Shown in pieces: positions 1 to 11,475 of a stretch of DNA of 64,000 nt. Each line of letters opens with the position of its first letter. Positions within the stretch are counted from its first letter, which is position 1. The stretch lies in the NCBI GenBank assembly GCA_948567375.1, contig OX419760.1, forward strand, positions 1,302,001-1,366,000. Reading direction: 5' to 3'. A program made the translations under genes and the position numbers. Source of the DNA: Lunularia cruciata (lineage: Eukaryota; Streptophyta; Marchantiopsida; Lunulariales; Lunulariaceae). The notes beneath the pieces are model-generated. The model was not told the origin of the DNA. It made no database searches and was given only the letters and a program-made list of their open reading frames with translations.

Positions 1-1610
1 CGGCGAGATCATGTAATGAACTTCTATAAAACCTATCATAATTTTATGGAAATTGCAAGGAAAAGGTCGACTCAATTGCAGGAATAGGAATAAGCAATAA
101 GCCGAACTGTTGAATAATAACGAGCAATGGAAGGATGCATAATCGTGAATACGAGAAATGAAGTGGAGGACTGGATATGAGGAAATGGGAGTAGAAAGCA
201 GTTCGAGGAACGGGAAATCAGGATCTCATTTAAGTGCATGTGTGTCGAGAAGCAGTAGTGTGGATGTACCATTACATGTTGTGAGTGACCAGAAGAACAA
301 CATCAACATTGTAGAAAGAGATGTGAGTTGTAGAAGCGTTGGAGTGATGGTGTTCATTGCTTCCTTTCTCCTTTGAATCAGCAATGCACTTGCAAGAGTC
401 TTTGATGAGATATCCTTTCTTTGAGCAATAGTGACTGATGATAGAAGGTCTGAAAGAATTTCCTCCAAAAGATCTAGAGAAAGAACTCTGATTCTGACAG
501 GAAGATCTATTGAAAGAGTTCTGACCAAACGATTTGTTAAATGTGTTATGATTAGAAAAACCATGAGATTTATTCTTCCTGCTCTCTTTGCCTTTGGCTT
601 TGTTTCTTTAAGAAGATGTAGAGCCTGTATGATTGCTAGAGCAGTTTTTTCCCTCTACAAGACCTTCATACTTTATACTGATCTCTTCTTGAAGAGTAAG
701 AGCAATTACATCACAAAGATGTAATGCCTTTGCATTCACAATGATTGCAGGAAAATCTTGAAACTAGAATATAGATCTTATCAAATGGGGCTTAGCTTGT
801 TGGTTATTGATTGGGTTGTTCACCACAGCTAATTGGGTGAGGACTCCATGAAAATTTGTAATTTTTTTTGCTGCATTGGTGCCTTCATGCATCAAATTCA
901 TCAAAGTATCCAACAGCTAGATGATTGTGATAGTATTGGTACTTTTGTACATGGTAGTTAAATCTATCCATGTTTCACTTGCCAATGTGTACCTGCTGAT
1001 GGTAGTAACAAATTCAAGAGCTACTGTTGAATTCATTCCTTCAAGAGCAACAAGATTCCTTTTCTCCCAATCAGGTAGGGTAGCTATTGAGGTGGGTTTG
1101 ACTTCAATACAATTAATAATGGTACAAACTGAAGCTACTTTTAGTTTAACACAAGTGGAGTCAAATTGTATAGTTGGAATAGAAATAGTTTGCATTAGCA
1201 CTAACATAAAAAAAAACACAATGATTTGATTCACAAAGAAGAGTGAAGAATTTCTAAGACTAATCTCCCCAAAACTAAACTAATAGAGGATATAACAAAA
1301 AATTCTCTCCAAAAAAAACCCAAAGAAAAGAGACATTTTAAAGGAACATGAGATTCTTGTTTTTCCAATACATTAGTGCATAAAAAATTAGACCTCTCAA
1401 GAATTTTGAAATTGTGTGCTAAAATGTCCCCTAAGAATTAAAAAGGAAATTGTAAGATTTATTGCTCTAATACCATGATAAAAGTGATAAACATAATGAT
1501 TTGATAAACATCCCTAGGACAGAGATCATATACGTACATGAGATGGAAGAACTCTTGAAACATAGTTATGGTTTATTACAATAGTCCACATGTCCATTAA
1601 GTCAACTACC
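1..1610 (-). mobile_element. Ty1/copia fragment: LTR end, primer-binding site and gag
   Basis: On the minus strand this piece reads LTR end, primer-binding site, then gag (about 1234 down to 226). The gag stretch is closely related to the gag of the copia at 15404-20155. Both share the TLPDWEKRN-type segment and the Ser/Asn-rich stretch before the zinc knuckle. The element continues past the left edge or is cut near 240, where similarity fades. The outer LTR boundary is not clear, because copia pol sequence abuts it near 1615. It is an old, broken copy. The copia assignment rests on internal similarity plus the initiator-Met-type primer site; the exact lineage is not known. Confidence 0.7.
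1464..1475 (-). other. Copia primer-binding site (initiator tRNA-Met type)
   Basis: The minus strand reads TGGTATTAGAGC, one base from the standard plant copia primer-binding site TGGTATCAGAGC. The LTR ends in TCA immediately before it, as expected. Confidence 0.75.
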
Positions 1611-1614
1611 GTAG

Positions 1615-1810
1615 TGCTGACGAAGTGGAATACAAAGGAATATTATAAATCTAACAGTTAGGCCTTTGGAAAATGTCCCTTGAATGTAATGAAAAATTCT
1701 CTTGACAAATTTCAGATGTTAGGGCCAAGATTTCCCATATGCTTGGCAACTGAACTAATAGCAAAAGCCAAATCAAGCCTTGCGCTAACCATAACCTACA
1801 TTAAACTCGC
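1615..1810 (-). pseudogene. Copia reverse transcriptase/RNase H fragment
   Basis: The minus strand contains DLAFAISSVAKHMGN. This matches the DLAYAVSSVAKYMANPG region at the end of RT in the copia at 19040-19100, followed by the counterpart of its IQGTLSQGL segment. Here pol lies directly upstream of another copia LTR, so this is a rearranged remnant and not a normal element end. Confidence 0.6.
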
Positions 1811-2084
1811 CACGGCTGATTGATATGATATTTCTTTCATATATTCTTTCTATATTATTTTTAAAAAAACCTTGAAGACTTAGTCTAGTCTTTGACTTTA
1901 TAGGATTTTAAACAGATTTACAATCTTACATATTCAAAAGAGAGAAAACTCTCTCAAATAATTTTCTTGAGAAAGATTGATCTTCTCTTGGTTTCTATTT
2001 CTTGTAACTTATAATTGAAGACAATGGCTAATTTCTCTCATATCTTTCCATCTCAAAACCTGCTTGAGACTTTTTTAGGGTTAG
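1811..2084. other. AT-rich spacer, nothing recognised
   Basis: AT-rich sequence with no convincing coding similarity or repeat ends. It separates two copia pol fragments of opposite orientation. Confidence 0.5.
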
Positions 2085-2175
2085 ACCAAAATGATAATTT
2101 TGGTTCTCATTACATCTTATCACTCTATGTAGATGATTGGATCCATATTAGTGATAATCTTCCTCTTCTCCTAAT
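2085..2175 (+). pseudogene. Copia reverse transcriptase active-site fragment
   Basis: The plus strand encodes a short LSLYVDDWIHISDN stretch equivalent to the RT active-site segment of the copia at 18660-18720. It lies opposite in orientation to the RT/RNase H piece at 1615-1810, so this copia has been scrambled by inversion or separate insertions. Only about 30 codons are recognisable. Confidence 0.5.
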
Positions 2176-2619
2176 AATATACTGATTAGTATCAGCTCTA
2201 GAGCAATCAGAACTTAGACTTAACAAAAACTCATATTATCTTGTTATTATTAAATTTTAAAATTATTGTTGGAAAAGAATATACAGAACTTGAAGAGTTG
2301 CAAAACCAATTGTCCCTGCTTCTTATCTTGCTGTTGCTTGCCCGGTTCAAGAGTCAAAAGTCCTAAAGAAATGCGTCAAGTGTTGTTAGAGGTTGGTCTT
2401 TGGTTAGAATTCTTTGTAGGTCATATTAAATTTGAATAACCCCTAAATAGGAATTAAATAGGTATATAGGCAAGCTCCAGCAGATCAAGAGCTATGACCA
2501 GGCCTGCTTCTAAAGGCGAGTAGGGTCTTGGTACCTAAATGACCTAAAGTAATTCTTGTGAGGCATCTAAATTAAGGCCCTTGTACACCATGAGAAAACC
2601 CCATTAGATTGACTCATCC
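2176..2619. other. Unassigned spacer
   Basis: No protein similarity, repeat end or RNA gene could be recognised in this stretch. Confidence 0.4.
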
Positions 2620-2750
2620 CAAGCTCAATGTCCAAGAACAAGCTTAACTCTGCCTACATTAAGGTCAATGTTGAAGAACAAGCAACTCTGCCTATGTCAA
2701 GCTCATTGTCAAAGAACAAGTTCATCTATGCCTACATCAAGGCCAATGAT
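2620..2750 (+). repeat. Imperfect minisatellite, about 3.3 units of 38-40 bp
   Basis: Units begin near 2620, 2661, 2698 and 2738, each with a variant of CAAGCTCAATGTCCAAGAAC followed by CTATGCCTACATCAAG-like sequence. The array lies just upstream of the transposase-like segment and is open in one frame, but it is not clearly part of that protein. Confidence 0.65.
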
Positions 2751-2759
2751 GCTAAATAT

Positions 2760-3516
2760 GCTTTGAAAGTTGTGTCTCGCTGTATTTCTACTTCAGCAGT
2801 CAACAGGATACACTGTCTTTTCTGCATCATGTTTGGTCATGAGGAGAATGTTTGCATGTTAGAGTGCATCATTTTGGTACGACAACATTAAGTTTCACAA
2901 GAAGAAGTATCACATTCTCAAATTTGGACCATATGAAAAGCTGCAATCAAAATTGGAGTAGGAGCATTTCTTTGATGAGGTCAAGGTTTGTTTTAGAAGC
3001 ACTCTCAACACTCACTTTTTCTCTGAAGCTATGGGACATTGTGAGATTGTCTTCATCATCAACAAAGGAATTGTTGAAGTAATAGTTGGTGAGATGATGT
3101 ATTTAGTAGAGGATGAGGCCAACAATGTTGACAATGATGATGAGCAAAAGCTTACATTTAGGAGTGAGGTTGAATGTGCAATTATGGTTGCTAACTGCCA
3201 TGCTAATGCTGTGAAGGCAAAGGAGCAAGAAATGGTAGTTTTCAAACCCAATGAGCCAGTAGATAATGACAAAGTGCCTTCTTCCTATATTGTCACAATT
3301 ATGAAATCCAAAACTCAGCTCTTCATCCTTGCCATTCAATATGTTACGTCTGGAGCATCATTCCGCATGATTGAAAACATCATTAGTGAGACATATGAAG
3401 TTCTATCTGCTCTATCATTGCGTTCTTGCTCAACTTTGTTAGGATAGTTTATGGCGCCAACTTTCGATGACTATTGGAGTTGTTGAAGAAAACTTGGGCA
3501 CTTTTGTTAGCATTGG
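2760..3516 (+). pseudogene. hAT-like DNA transposase fragment
   Basis: The 5' part encodes a possible BED-like zinc-finger piece (HCLFCIMFGHEEN). The middle has an acidic linker and a segment QYVTSGASFRMIENII. Further on, in a second frame, comes VRIVYGANFR and KKTWALLLAL. As I recall, hAT-like transposases carry a similar run (a 'SFRMAS' helix, then FVRVVCAANL, then SWAFSLALD) before the first catalytic aspartate. The fragment stops where the MTG element begins at 3519, so the C-terminal catalytic part is missing here and was not found elsewhere in the window. The similarity is from memory and short, so the superfamily is tentative. Confidence 0.45.
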
Positions 3517-3518
3517 TG

Positions 3519-3967
3519 TCATGCCATTTGTAGCTTTGCACCTAGATTGCTTGGACTCTAGAGTAGAAGTGTTGGTAGTCAAGAGTACTTTGGTAGTTAC
3601 TTATAGGCTACTTGTTGACAATCAGATTTCATGTTCAAGGTACAAACTACATGGTGGGGCCACCCGTCACTCGCACAGTTTGCACCGTTGGATATGCAAT
3701 CAGCAAGACCATTAGGGTTTGAGCCATAGTTCGAGTCTAGGGGGTATACTTTCAAACTGCAGCTCCAAAGAGCTCACTTCTCTGATGTTGAGCCTTTGAG
3801 TTCATGGCTATGGTGGAAAGAGACTGGCAAGTGTCACTTGGATTCTCTTAGCTAGAGTGGGTGTGACTTGACTATAATCATTGCCTAATTATTGGCAGAT
3901 TATGGGGTGATAGTTCAAGTACTGATCTAATGGAGTGTGATTTAAGTTGTTTGTAAACAAACTGATT
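3519..3967 (+). repeat. MTG terminal repeat A1 (copy 1)
   Basis: About 450 bp aligned by eye with 38683-39136 and 47212-47665 of copy 2. It starts with TG exactly at the junction with the transposase fragment. It includes the same GGGGCCCACC core and the AGAGCTCACTTCTCTGATG block. Confidence 0.75.
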
Positions 3968-4830
3968 ATATCAAAGAAGTCAGGTCAGGAGGAAATTGAG
4001 TGCAAGAACTAAGAGTGTTGGTAGTATCTCCAAGACTTGCTAATTTTTGGTAGCTCAATTGGAGTTCTGATTTTCCCTAGTGTGCAAAAGTGATTGATGT
4101 AGATTTAGCAGTGAGGCACACAATATGCAGAAGCACTGGCCAAATTTTGAGCCAAGAGAAGCAATTTTCAAGTGATAGTTGTGATTTTGAGCTTAGGAGG
4201 TGAAAGCAAGACTAATTTGTTGCGAGTTGAGCTAAAAAAATTGAAAGTGGAGTTGGAAACCCATCCCCATGAATTTTTGATTTGGAGAAATGCATCATTT
4301 CAATTTGCCTTGAGTGGAGAGCTAGCAGAGGATTTGGCGGTCAACCAACTTTAGGGATTTATTTTAGATTTTATGTTAGATTTTTGTTGGAATTTACGTC
4401 AGATTTTGGCCAGATTTTGAGGAGTTTTGCTTGTTGGCCAAATTTGGAGGAGTTTTGCTAGATTTAGAGAGGGTTTGAAATGGCAAGAAGAAATGACTTA
4501 TTTGGGCATTTAGAGGCTTTGAGGCATAGGGCTAGAAGGGCAAGCAAGCCAACTTGTTGGCATGAGGCTAGCTAGTTTAGAGTAGATTTTGGTCATTGTT
4601 TGAAAAATTTTTCCCATCCTACCTAGATTATGCGCAATAGTGTTTGATCCCTAGATCTCTGGTTCCTAGACTGGTGCCTTAACCAATTGGTCCATCCTCA
4701 CTTGTTTTCCTAGTGACTGTTCCACTATTATCTACACACCTATAACTTTGGCTAAGAGAGATAGTTTGATCCCATGCTTGGTGATCCTATTAGCTTAGGA
4801 AGTAGATAACTCATATTATGTCAAATGCCA

Positions 4831-6277
4831 AATGGTTGTAGAGTCAATCTAGTGTTGATTTATGAGATGAAGGGTTTTTGTTTAGATTTCTTGTGATTGG
4901 AGTTTTGTGCTTTGTCCTACAAAAGAGGGAGCTTCATGAGGAGGTGAAGCTTTAATGTTGTAGAGAGATTGTTGAGATATAGAGTTGATAGGTTGGGATA
5001 GTGAACCGGGGTATTGCAATCAATTGTGTGTGATTGCTTGCTCTACCATGAGTGAGTTTGTTATGATTGGATGTCATCACACATAAGTTAGGGTTGTAGC
5101 ATGGCATGTCTTCTTCCTCCATCATCTCCATTAGCGTGGCTCCCATATCTGCCCTCAAGGTCACTTCACTTCTCACCAAAAATTGAATGCCTCAAGCCCC
5201 CAAAGTTCTTCCATGATATAGTGACAAGGTCACGTAGATTAGGTTGAACTGAGATCATGAATGGGAAATAGGGCCAATACAAAATTTACTACTTCTAGTG
5301 TCATGAGTCCTTGCTTGGTATAGTGGGGAATATTAGGAGTGAAATTTTTTTGTTTGTTCCCAATAATGAGGCCGAGCGACTAGGCTGGCAAGCTTCTAGA
5401 AAAGCTGATGAAATTTTAGCAAATGCTTTAAAACCTTTGTCTTGAAGGTCCAATGGAGCATCTCTTAACAAGTAATTCCTAAGCGTAATTGACAAGTAGG
5501 AAGTAAATTGTTTCACCTGTGAGAATCTCCCTTGCATGATGCACCTACACGTGGTTGATAATATCATGAAGCTCCTTTTGTACTATATTTTGGTTGGAGA
5601 TGGATATTTCCTATATGTATGCTCCAAAATTCAATAAACAACATAAGTCAATGAAAATAAAGACACCATCAGAGGATTTCAGATGAAAAAGTGCACCACA
5701 TACATTGCTTATTGCCATTAACAAGATACCAAAGTGGGATGTAAAGATTGACTATGAGGCATGGACCCCAAGAACGTATATTGATGGCAAGAGAAGTGTA
5801 GACACAATCAAAATCCCTCCCGTGCTATCCACAGAAAGAGCAACTCCTTCCATTTCTCTACTTCATGTTTGTGCACCATGTTTGTGTGAGGTGCCTTGAC
5901 TTTAGAGCATTGGTACTTTGGTGTGCTCTTGGTATTGAGGCTGGAGTGATGACCAGTCAAACTACCTATGTTTCCCTCCGGTGAGACAAGAAGTGATGAC
6001 TTGCGGACCATGAGAGTGTGTGTTATGATGGCAGGTTACAAGTTGCTTTTTTCTCTAGTGTAGTTTTTGTAGTTAGAGCTATTAGTTAGTGATGTTCAGT
6101 TGGTGGTGTAGGCACTTGGAGGTGTTGGGACTTGGTGGGGTTACTTGTGGTGGTTTTGGTTGCGGGTTGCAGTTCTTGGTTACTTTGTCACAATGGAGTT
6201 CTTTGGGATTTTAGAGAAGATAGCGCTGCAGTATGTGGTGGAGTGGCGCTTGGTATTAGTCTTTATCATAGGTCCCA
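4831..6277 (+). other. MTG copy 1 leader and untranslated region
   Basis: The stretch begins with a TGGTTGTAGAGTCAATC sequence at 4833, equivalent to TGGTGGCAGAGTCAG in copy 2, a possible primer-binding site. The ends match the copy 2 leader, but about 930 bp in the middle has no counterpart there. I recognise nothing in that insert. Confidence 0.5.
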
Positions 6278-7920
6278 ATGAGGGAGGAGGAGATTGATTA
6301 TAAGTTGGAGTTTGATATAAGAGTTGATTCAATTGAGAGTGCACTTGGTGTGTCTGCACTGTTATTGTGGGACATGGATGAGATTTATGGGGCCTCCAAA
6401 GGTCCCAAATGTTGCTCTAGTACAATGGGTGCAATTGAGTTGGATCAATCTATCCAAGAGTTTGATAGTTGGTATGATCTATAGTAGATGCAAAACACAA
6501 CTTTGCTCACACCCTTCATTGCATGGAATGGGTTGTTTTAGCACTTGGACTGTCCACCAATGGACAACTACAATGAGTTCAAGAGAGATCACTTAGAGGA
6601 GATTGAGTTTGGAGATAGTATTGGTCTCTGAATTATGCCTCCATTACTTCAAGCTTGGTTTCTAAGGGTAGATTGACAATACCCAAAAGTTCTAACTCTA
6701 GTAGTAGTGGTAGATCTCTTAGAGATGGTGCTATTATGAATGGAGGTACTAATACATGAGGTAGTTTAGTATTGGGGTTTAATCCCATGGTGGAGTTCTT
6801 CTAGGGTTTGAGGTAGAACTACTAGGGTGTGCAGACTAACAAGCTAAGGAGCTTATAAGAGTTCCAATAGAAGGCTGGAGAGAGAGAGAGAGAGTCTATG
6901 CAAGGCATACACTTGCATGAGATGGTAGATCAATTTTACTTAGGGAGTTATTGAGACCCAATCAATCCAGTTTTGATATGAGATACTAGACAAGGAGTTG
7001 CAATGTAAAGTCTGTGATGCTATGTTATTATAGGCTACTTCTAATTAGAAGAGGTTACTACTATATTAGAGAGACCACATGAGGAGGTGAGGACTAGGAG
7101 ATCCCTTTTAGATATAGTTGTGCATGTGGAGACTTAAAAAGATGTCAAAGAGATGAGAGATGATCACTAAATCTAGGTGTATTAAGGTAGAAGTATGGTT
7201 GAGAGATACAAAGATAAAGTCACATATGTATGGAGGCCCAAAAGGAGAGCTTAACATGATGACTAGTCACTTGGATATAACATGGAGACCTTGATTATCA
7301 AATGATCTTGCATATCTACCCAATTTTAGCCATACCTCCTAGGAGATCAAGTGGCTAGAAGAGAGGAAGATGATTCTCATATGTGAGCTATCTATACTTT
7401 TTATGCTAAGGCAAAGGATGAGCTTTACTTGATAGTTTTTCCTCACTTCATTTGCTCTCATGAGAGATGGAGGAAGATTTGGTACTGGGTATTGGTTGTT
7501 GGGTAGATATCATGTGGCAGTGGTCTTTGGTTTGGTTGAGCATATTGAGCTCAACATGGTGGAGGAGAGAGTGGTGACATCTAGATTTGGTAGGGAGACC
7601 TCAACGACAATTGTTACTTCTTTGAGAACACAATAGAGTGCACCACACCATGTTGGTTTTTGAGGATAGGATAGATAGACCAGACCTTATGGAGCAATTG
7701 GAAGGCCTAGTGTAGCTAGACCCTTCCCTTCATTTTTGAGTCAGCATCAACCAACAAGTGGTAGTGTTTTTTGTTAGATTTGTGGTGGAACTCAACATAA
7801 GAGAAAGTGCACACAAGGTAGCAGACTGATACCTTTGGTGCATCATAACCAACACAAAGACAATTTGAGCATTGCCACAAATTTGGTCATATTAGTGACA
7901 AATGCTTTGACAAACACCCG
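6278..7920 (+). pseudogene. MTG copy 1 gag remnant with zinc knuckles
   Basis: Starts with MREEEIDYKLEF, matching the copy 2 gag. A (GA)n stretch lies at 6877-6894. The region around 7770-7920 corresponds to the zinc-knuckle region of copy 2. Gag normally forms the virus-like particle and the knuckles bind RNA. This copy is heavily broken. Confidence 0.7.
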
Positions 7921-8360
7921 GAGTTACGGAGTGGTAGGGCTACTATGGAAGGTGGTAGAGGAGCTCCAAGTCATGGAGGACAAGGTGGTAAAGGTGGTGA
8001 TAGAGGATCCACATCCAGTAGGATGTAGTACCTGCCCTTACTTCTAATACAACCATGGCTACTTGGATAGAGCAGTTGGAGTAAAGATTGGCTAGCATGA
8101 CCATAGCTTAGAGGAGATCAGATTTGGGTGCTGAGGCTTCAACCTCATATGTAGGTGATAGAGACATCTTAGACTTCATGTGCGGAGCAACACATGTGGA
8201 TGCATTTGCCATAGTGACTAGGAGCGTAGTACATGCTCAAGGCTTAGAGGAGCATTGGAGTTGGACCCCCAGACAGGAGAGGTTGGCAAACAGGTCAGAC
8301 TTCCGTAGTCTTTTACACTCTTTGAGGCACTACATATGAGATCCATGGCTCTTAGACGTT

Positions 8361-9065
8361 TGTAATGTTTAGAGGATATGAGAGAGACACAGAAGAGAAA
8401 ACACAAGTTTCACACTCAAAACTCTGATGACTCAAAGGAACCTTCTCTTTATTATATAGTCAAAGAGGATCCACTCCAAGGAAGCTCCACTCTTGGATTA
8501 GCGACATGGATGGGTGACCTTTTAGCAAGTTCCACCCTTAGATTAGTTGCTTGGATGAGTGACATGTTGGTCCTTATCCTATTTGGCTGGTCAAACAGGT
8601 TTTGACTAGAGGAAATCTTCTTATAGGAATCTCAGAATCACATGGGTGAGGTATCACTGGAAAGCTCTCATTGAGATAGCCTGTGCAGGGGGTTGGGAGG
8701 AATCTAAAATTTTTTGAGGTCTAATTCATCCGTTTAGGCCTCCATCATTACCTCAAGTTTTCAAGCATATTTTGGTTTCTGCCCTATTAGTAGAAGTACT
8801 CTTTTGGTGATACCTCTATTTGATCTACTTAGTCCATCATGTGTAACAACCTTCCAAATGTTACTAAAAATTTCACCTCTAGATCATATGTCTAGCTATT
8901 GGTTTTAAGGTTTCCAAACATATTTTGGTTTTTATCTTATTAGTAAAAGTACTCTTTTGGTGATACCTCTATCTGATCTATTTAGTCCATCATGTATAAC
9001 ATCCTTCCAAATGTTACCAAACCAAATTTTACTTGTAGATCATATGTCTAACTATTGATATTATA
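8361..9065 (-). mobile_element. Family Y solo LTR, variant with tandem-duplicated end
   Basis: Matches the LTRs of the Y element at 23254-23828 and 36581-37180 in the same orientation, so the LTR sense is minus. It sits in MTG copy 1. The flanks ACGTT (8356-8360) and ACATC (9066-9070) are a decayed target duplication of ACGTC, the base run present at this site in MTG copy 2. Unlike the LTRs of the complete Y element, the end segment is present twice (about 8755-8908 and 8909-9065). Confidence 0.8.
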
Positions 9066-9479
9066 ACATCCTAGTGTAGGTGTTGTAGGTGATGATGAGA
9101 TGTTTGTTGGACTTCCTTCTAGTCAACCACTTGCTACTACATAGACTAAGTCTAGCACAATGTTGGGTGTGGCTCAATTGAGTATGCACTTTCTATTATT
9201 CTCAGCTAATGACATGTGCACATTGGGAGTTGACCCAGCCCTAGTGTTTTGGTTGGCTGCCATGCTTTATGGAGGTAGGGATGATGTGGTCCCTACTATT
9301 AGAGCAGATGAGGTTGATAGTGGAGTTGAGTTGGTTGAGCATGAGATTTGCTCAACGATCAATGGTTTATGGTAGGCAGCAATGGCCAGATTAGAGAAGT
9401 TACCAACTAGACTGGCCTTTGAGCAAGCACGGTTTACTCCTAGAGTTGTCCTATTGGATAACCAAAGGAGGATTTTTGT

Positions 9480-9900
9480 TTGGTGTGACCTTCAAGGGAT
9501 ATCTATACACCATCAAGGGTCTTACTAGACTCTAGTGCACAACCTTTTATGTTGAGGAAGGTTACAATTGTTGGTCTAGAGTTATGGAAGACCAATGTGA
9601 AGAGGTGTACATTTTAGATCCAAACATCTCTAAGGGGTAGTTCTACACAATACATCACATATGGAGAGCTTGTCGTTAAGATTCAGCCCAATCATCCAAT
9701 TGATAGCTTTGTAATGAGAGCTCAGACCATTGTGACCATTGTTGAGTCATATGATGTGTTAGTTGGGAGAGCAATGTTGTATTCCATGGGTTTCAATATT
9801 AACTATTGGGAGGAGATAGCCTCCTATAGACCAGTTTGGAAATGTGGTGAGGGACAAGTATACTGCATACCAATACACTTCAATAATGTTAGTCTTGGCT
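9480..9900 (+). pseudogene. MTG copy 1 aspartic protease region
   Basis: Contains an LDSSAQPFML segment near 9530, in the position of the retropepsin Asp-Ser/Thr-Gly active-site loop, followed by GLELWKTNV and later YDVLVGRAMLYSMG. The same order is found in copy 2 at 41760-42200. The protease would cut the Gag-Pol polyprotein. This copy is a broken fossil. Confidence 0.6.
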
Positions 9901-10295
9901 CACTACAGTCCAAAACCATAGTGACTTCAATTTTAGCTTTTAGTGGTTTTGTTACTTGGCTTGGTGACTTATTGGAGGAGAAAGCTCATGCAAAGGATAC
10001 TCTAGTACTAGAGGAGATCACTTGGATTTGGAGTACAAGAGGGATTGTTCTATCCACCTTAGATGTTCCTTTGTGGACTTAAGAGGAGGCATTGCAACAA
10101 ACATACAAATCAGTTGGTCCAATATGCTTGGAGTGGAGCCTTTGTACCACTAGGAGACCAATGTGAGGATGAGGCTCCAAAGTCAATTATCTTGACACCT
10201 TTGGATAGCACACACTCATTTCTTGGCAATTTCCAATAGAGGAAGTATGTCCATTGGAGTTGTTTGGGTGGGATTAGCACTAGACTAGCTACGTC

Positions 10296-10986
10296 TGTAA
10301 CACCCATATGTGCATGTGTGTGGTATTGTGATATTTAACTTGGTATTACAAGTACTTAAGAGATATTATTTATATAGAGATAAAGGATGGTTCTATATTA
10401 GTCATGGTTAGATAAAGTTAGTCATAGCTAAGATAGAGGGGACCTTACTTTAGAGGAAGTAGAAAAGATGAGCACCACTATTTTGGATTTTAGTGTGTTG
10501 ACTTGGTATTATTCCTAGGTATTTGGCTTTGAGGAAAGAGTTGAGAATTCTTGGGCCCGCAAGCCTTTTTGTTTTGGATTCTTCTTTAGTCCAAGGATAG
10601 CCCATGTGAAGGAATCCTTGACTTAATGGTTGGGTCAAGATAAGACCACATGCTTAGGGGAATATACCCATGTGAATGGATATTCCTTTCTACTTTTTGA
10701 CTTTACTTGACTTTTAGTCTAGTAACTTGAGTTACTACGGTAATTAGTAACTTTGGTACGTAACTATTTCACAAGTATATAAACAAGGGGTGAGGAGGTA
10801 CTCATCATCTTTCCATTTGCAACTATCTCTCTCTCATTGAGTTCTCTAGTGAGCAATGTCTTGAGTCTTGGAGTGTTAGCCTTGGAGGAGTATGATGGAG
10901 TTGGAGTTCCTTGCCTTCTTAGTCCATGGTGCGCTACCATAATAGCCATCAGAGGTTCATCCTGAGTGAGAGACAGGCCGGCTCAT
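10296..10986 (+). mobile_element. Family Z solo LTR
   Basis: Begins TGTAACACCCATATG and ends GGCCGGCTCAT, the same sequence as the Z copy at 56329-57006 in the other orientation. The flanks ACGTC (10291-10295) and AGGTC (10987-10991) look like a decayed 5-bp target duplication. No internal region of this family is seen in the window, so its coding capacity and superfamily are unknown. Confidence 0.75.
10776..10783 (+). promoter_or_regulatory. TATA box of Z LTR
   Basis: TATATAAA in the LTR sense, about 200 bp before the LTR 3' end. It is conserved at the matching place in the other two Z copies (56532-56539 and 63881-63888, both minus). Confidence 0.65.
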
Positions 10987-11475
10987 AGGTCCTACAAGCA
11001 AGTATATGAGTTACTTGTAGGTACTTCTATGTGGAGAGAGATGAGATTGTTAAGCAAGTCTCTCTACATCATATGGCATACTTGGTCTATTGGTATCCTG
11101 AGTTATTACCGATGTTAGTAGTTAGGGGCTACTAGAAGACACTTCTAGCAAATATTTTCTTGTTGGGGGCACAAGTTTTGGAGAGACATGGTTTTGTTCA
11201 TTTGGTGATTCTTGGATGGCCATGTCAAGGACATACACGTGCTGGCCATGGTTTGGGTCTTCAAGATCTTTGTTTTGGTGTGTTTTGGGAGATGTTATGG
11301 ATACCAAGCCATCTTTAGGTTCATTAGTCCAATTCTCCAACTTACATTTTGGAGAACGTCCCTTTGATGGGTGATTCTTGTACCCGGTTGGTGGCAAATA
11401 TGCATCAAGTTCATTCTTGGATGGGACCTATTATGTTATTAGATGCAGCCAAAGTGTGATCACTGGCTCATCATC

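Noticed and set aside
1476-1654. A 179-bp copia LTR on the minus strand starting TGTTAGAT at 1654
   Set aside because: The sequence around 1654 aligns with copia pol (the counterpart of GLTYSVSST at about 19160), so the TGTTAGAT match is chance and the outer LTR edge is unknown.
5705-5899. Possible coding stretch (EAWTPRTYIDGKRS) in the MTG copy 1 leader
   Set aside because: Resembles retroelement protein only vaguely, has no counterpart in MTG copy 2, and no neighbouring domain supports it.
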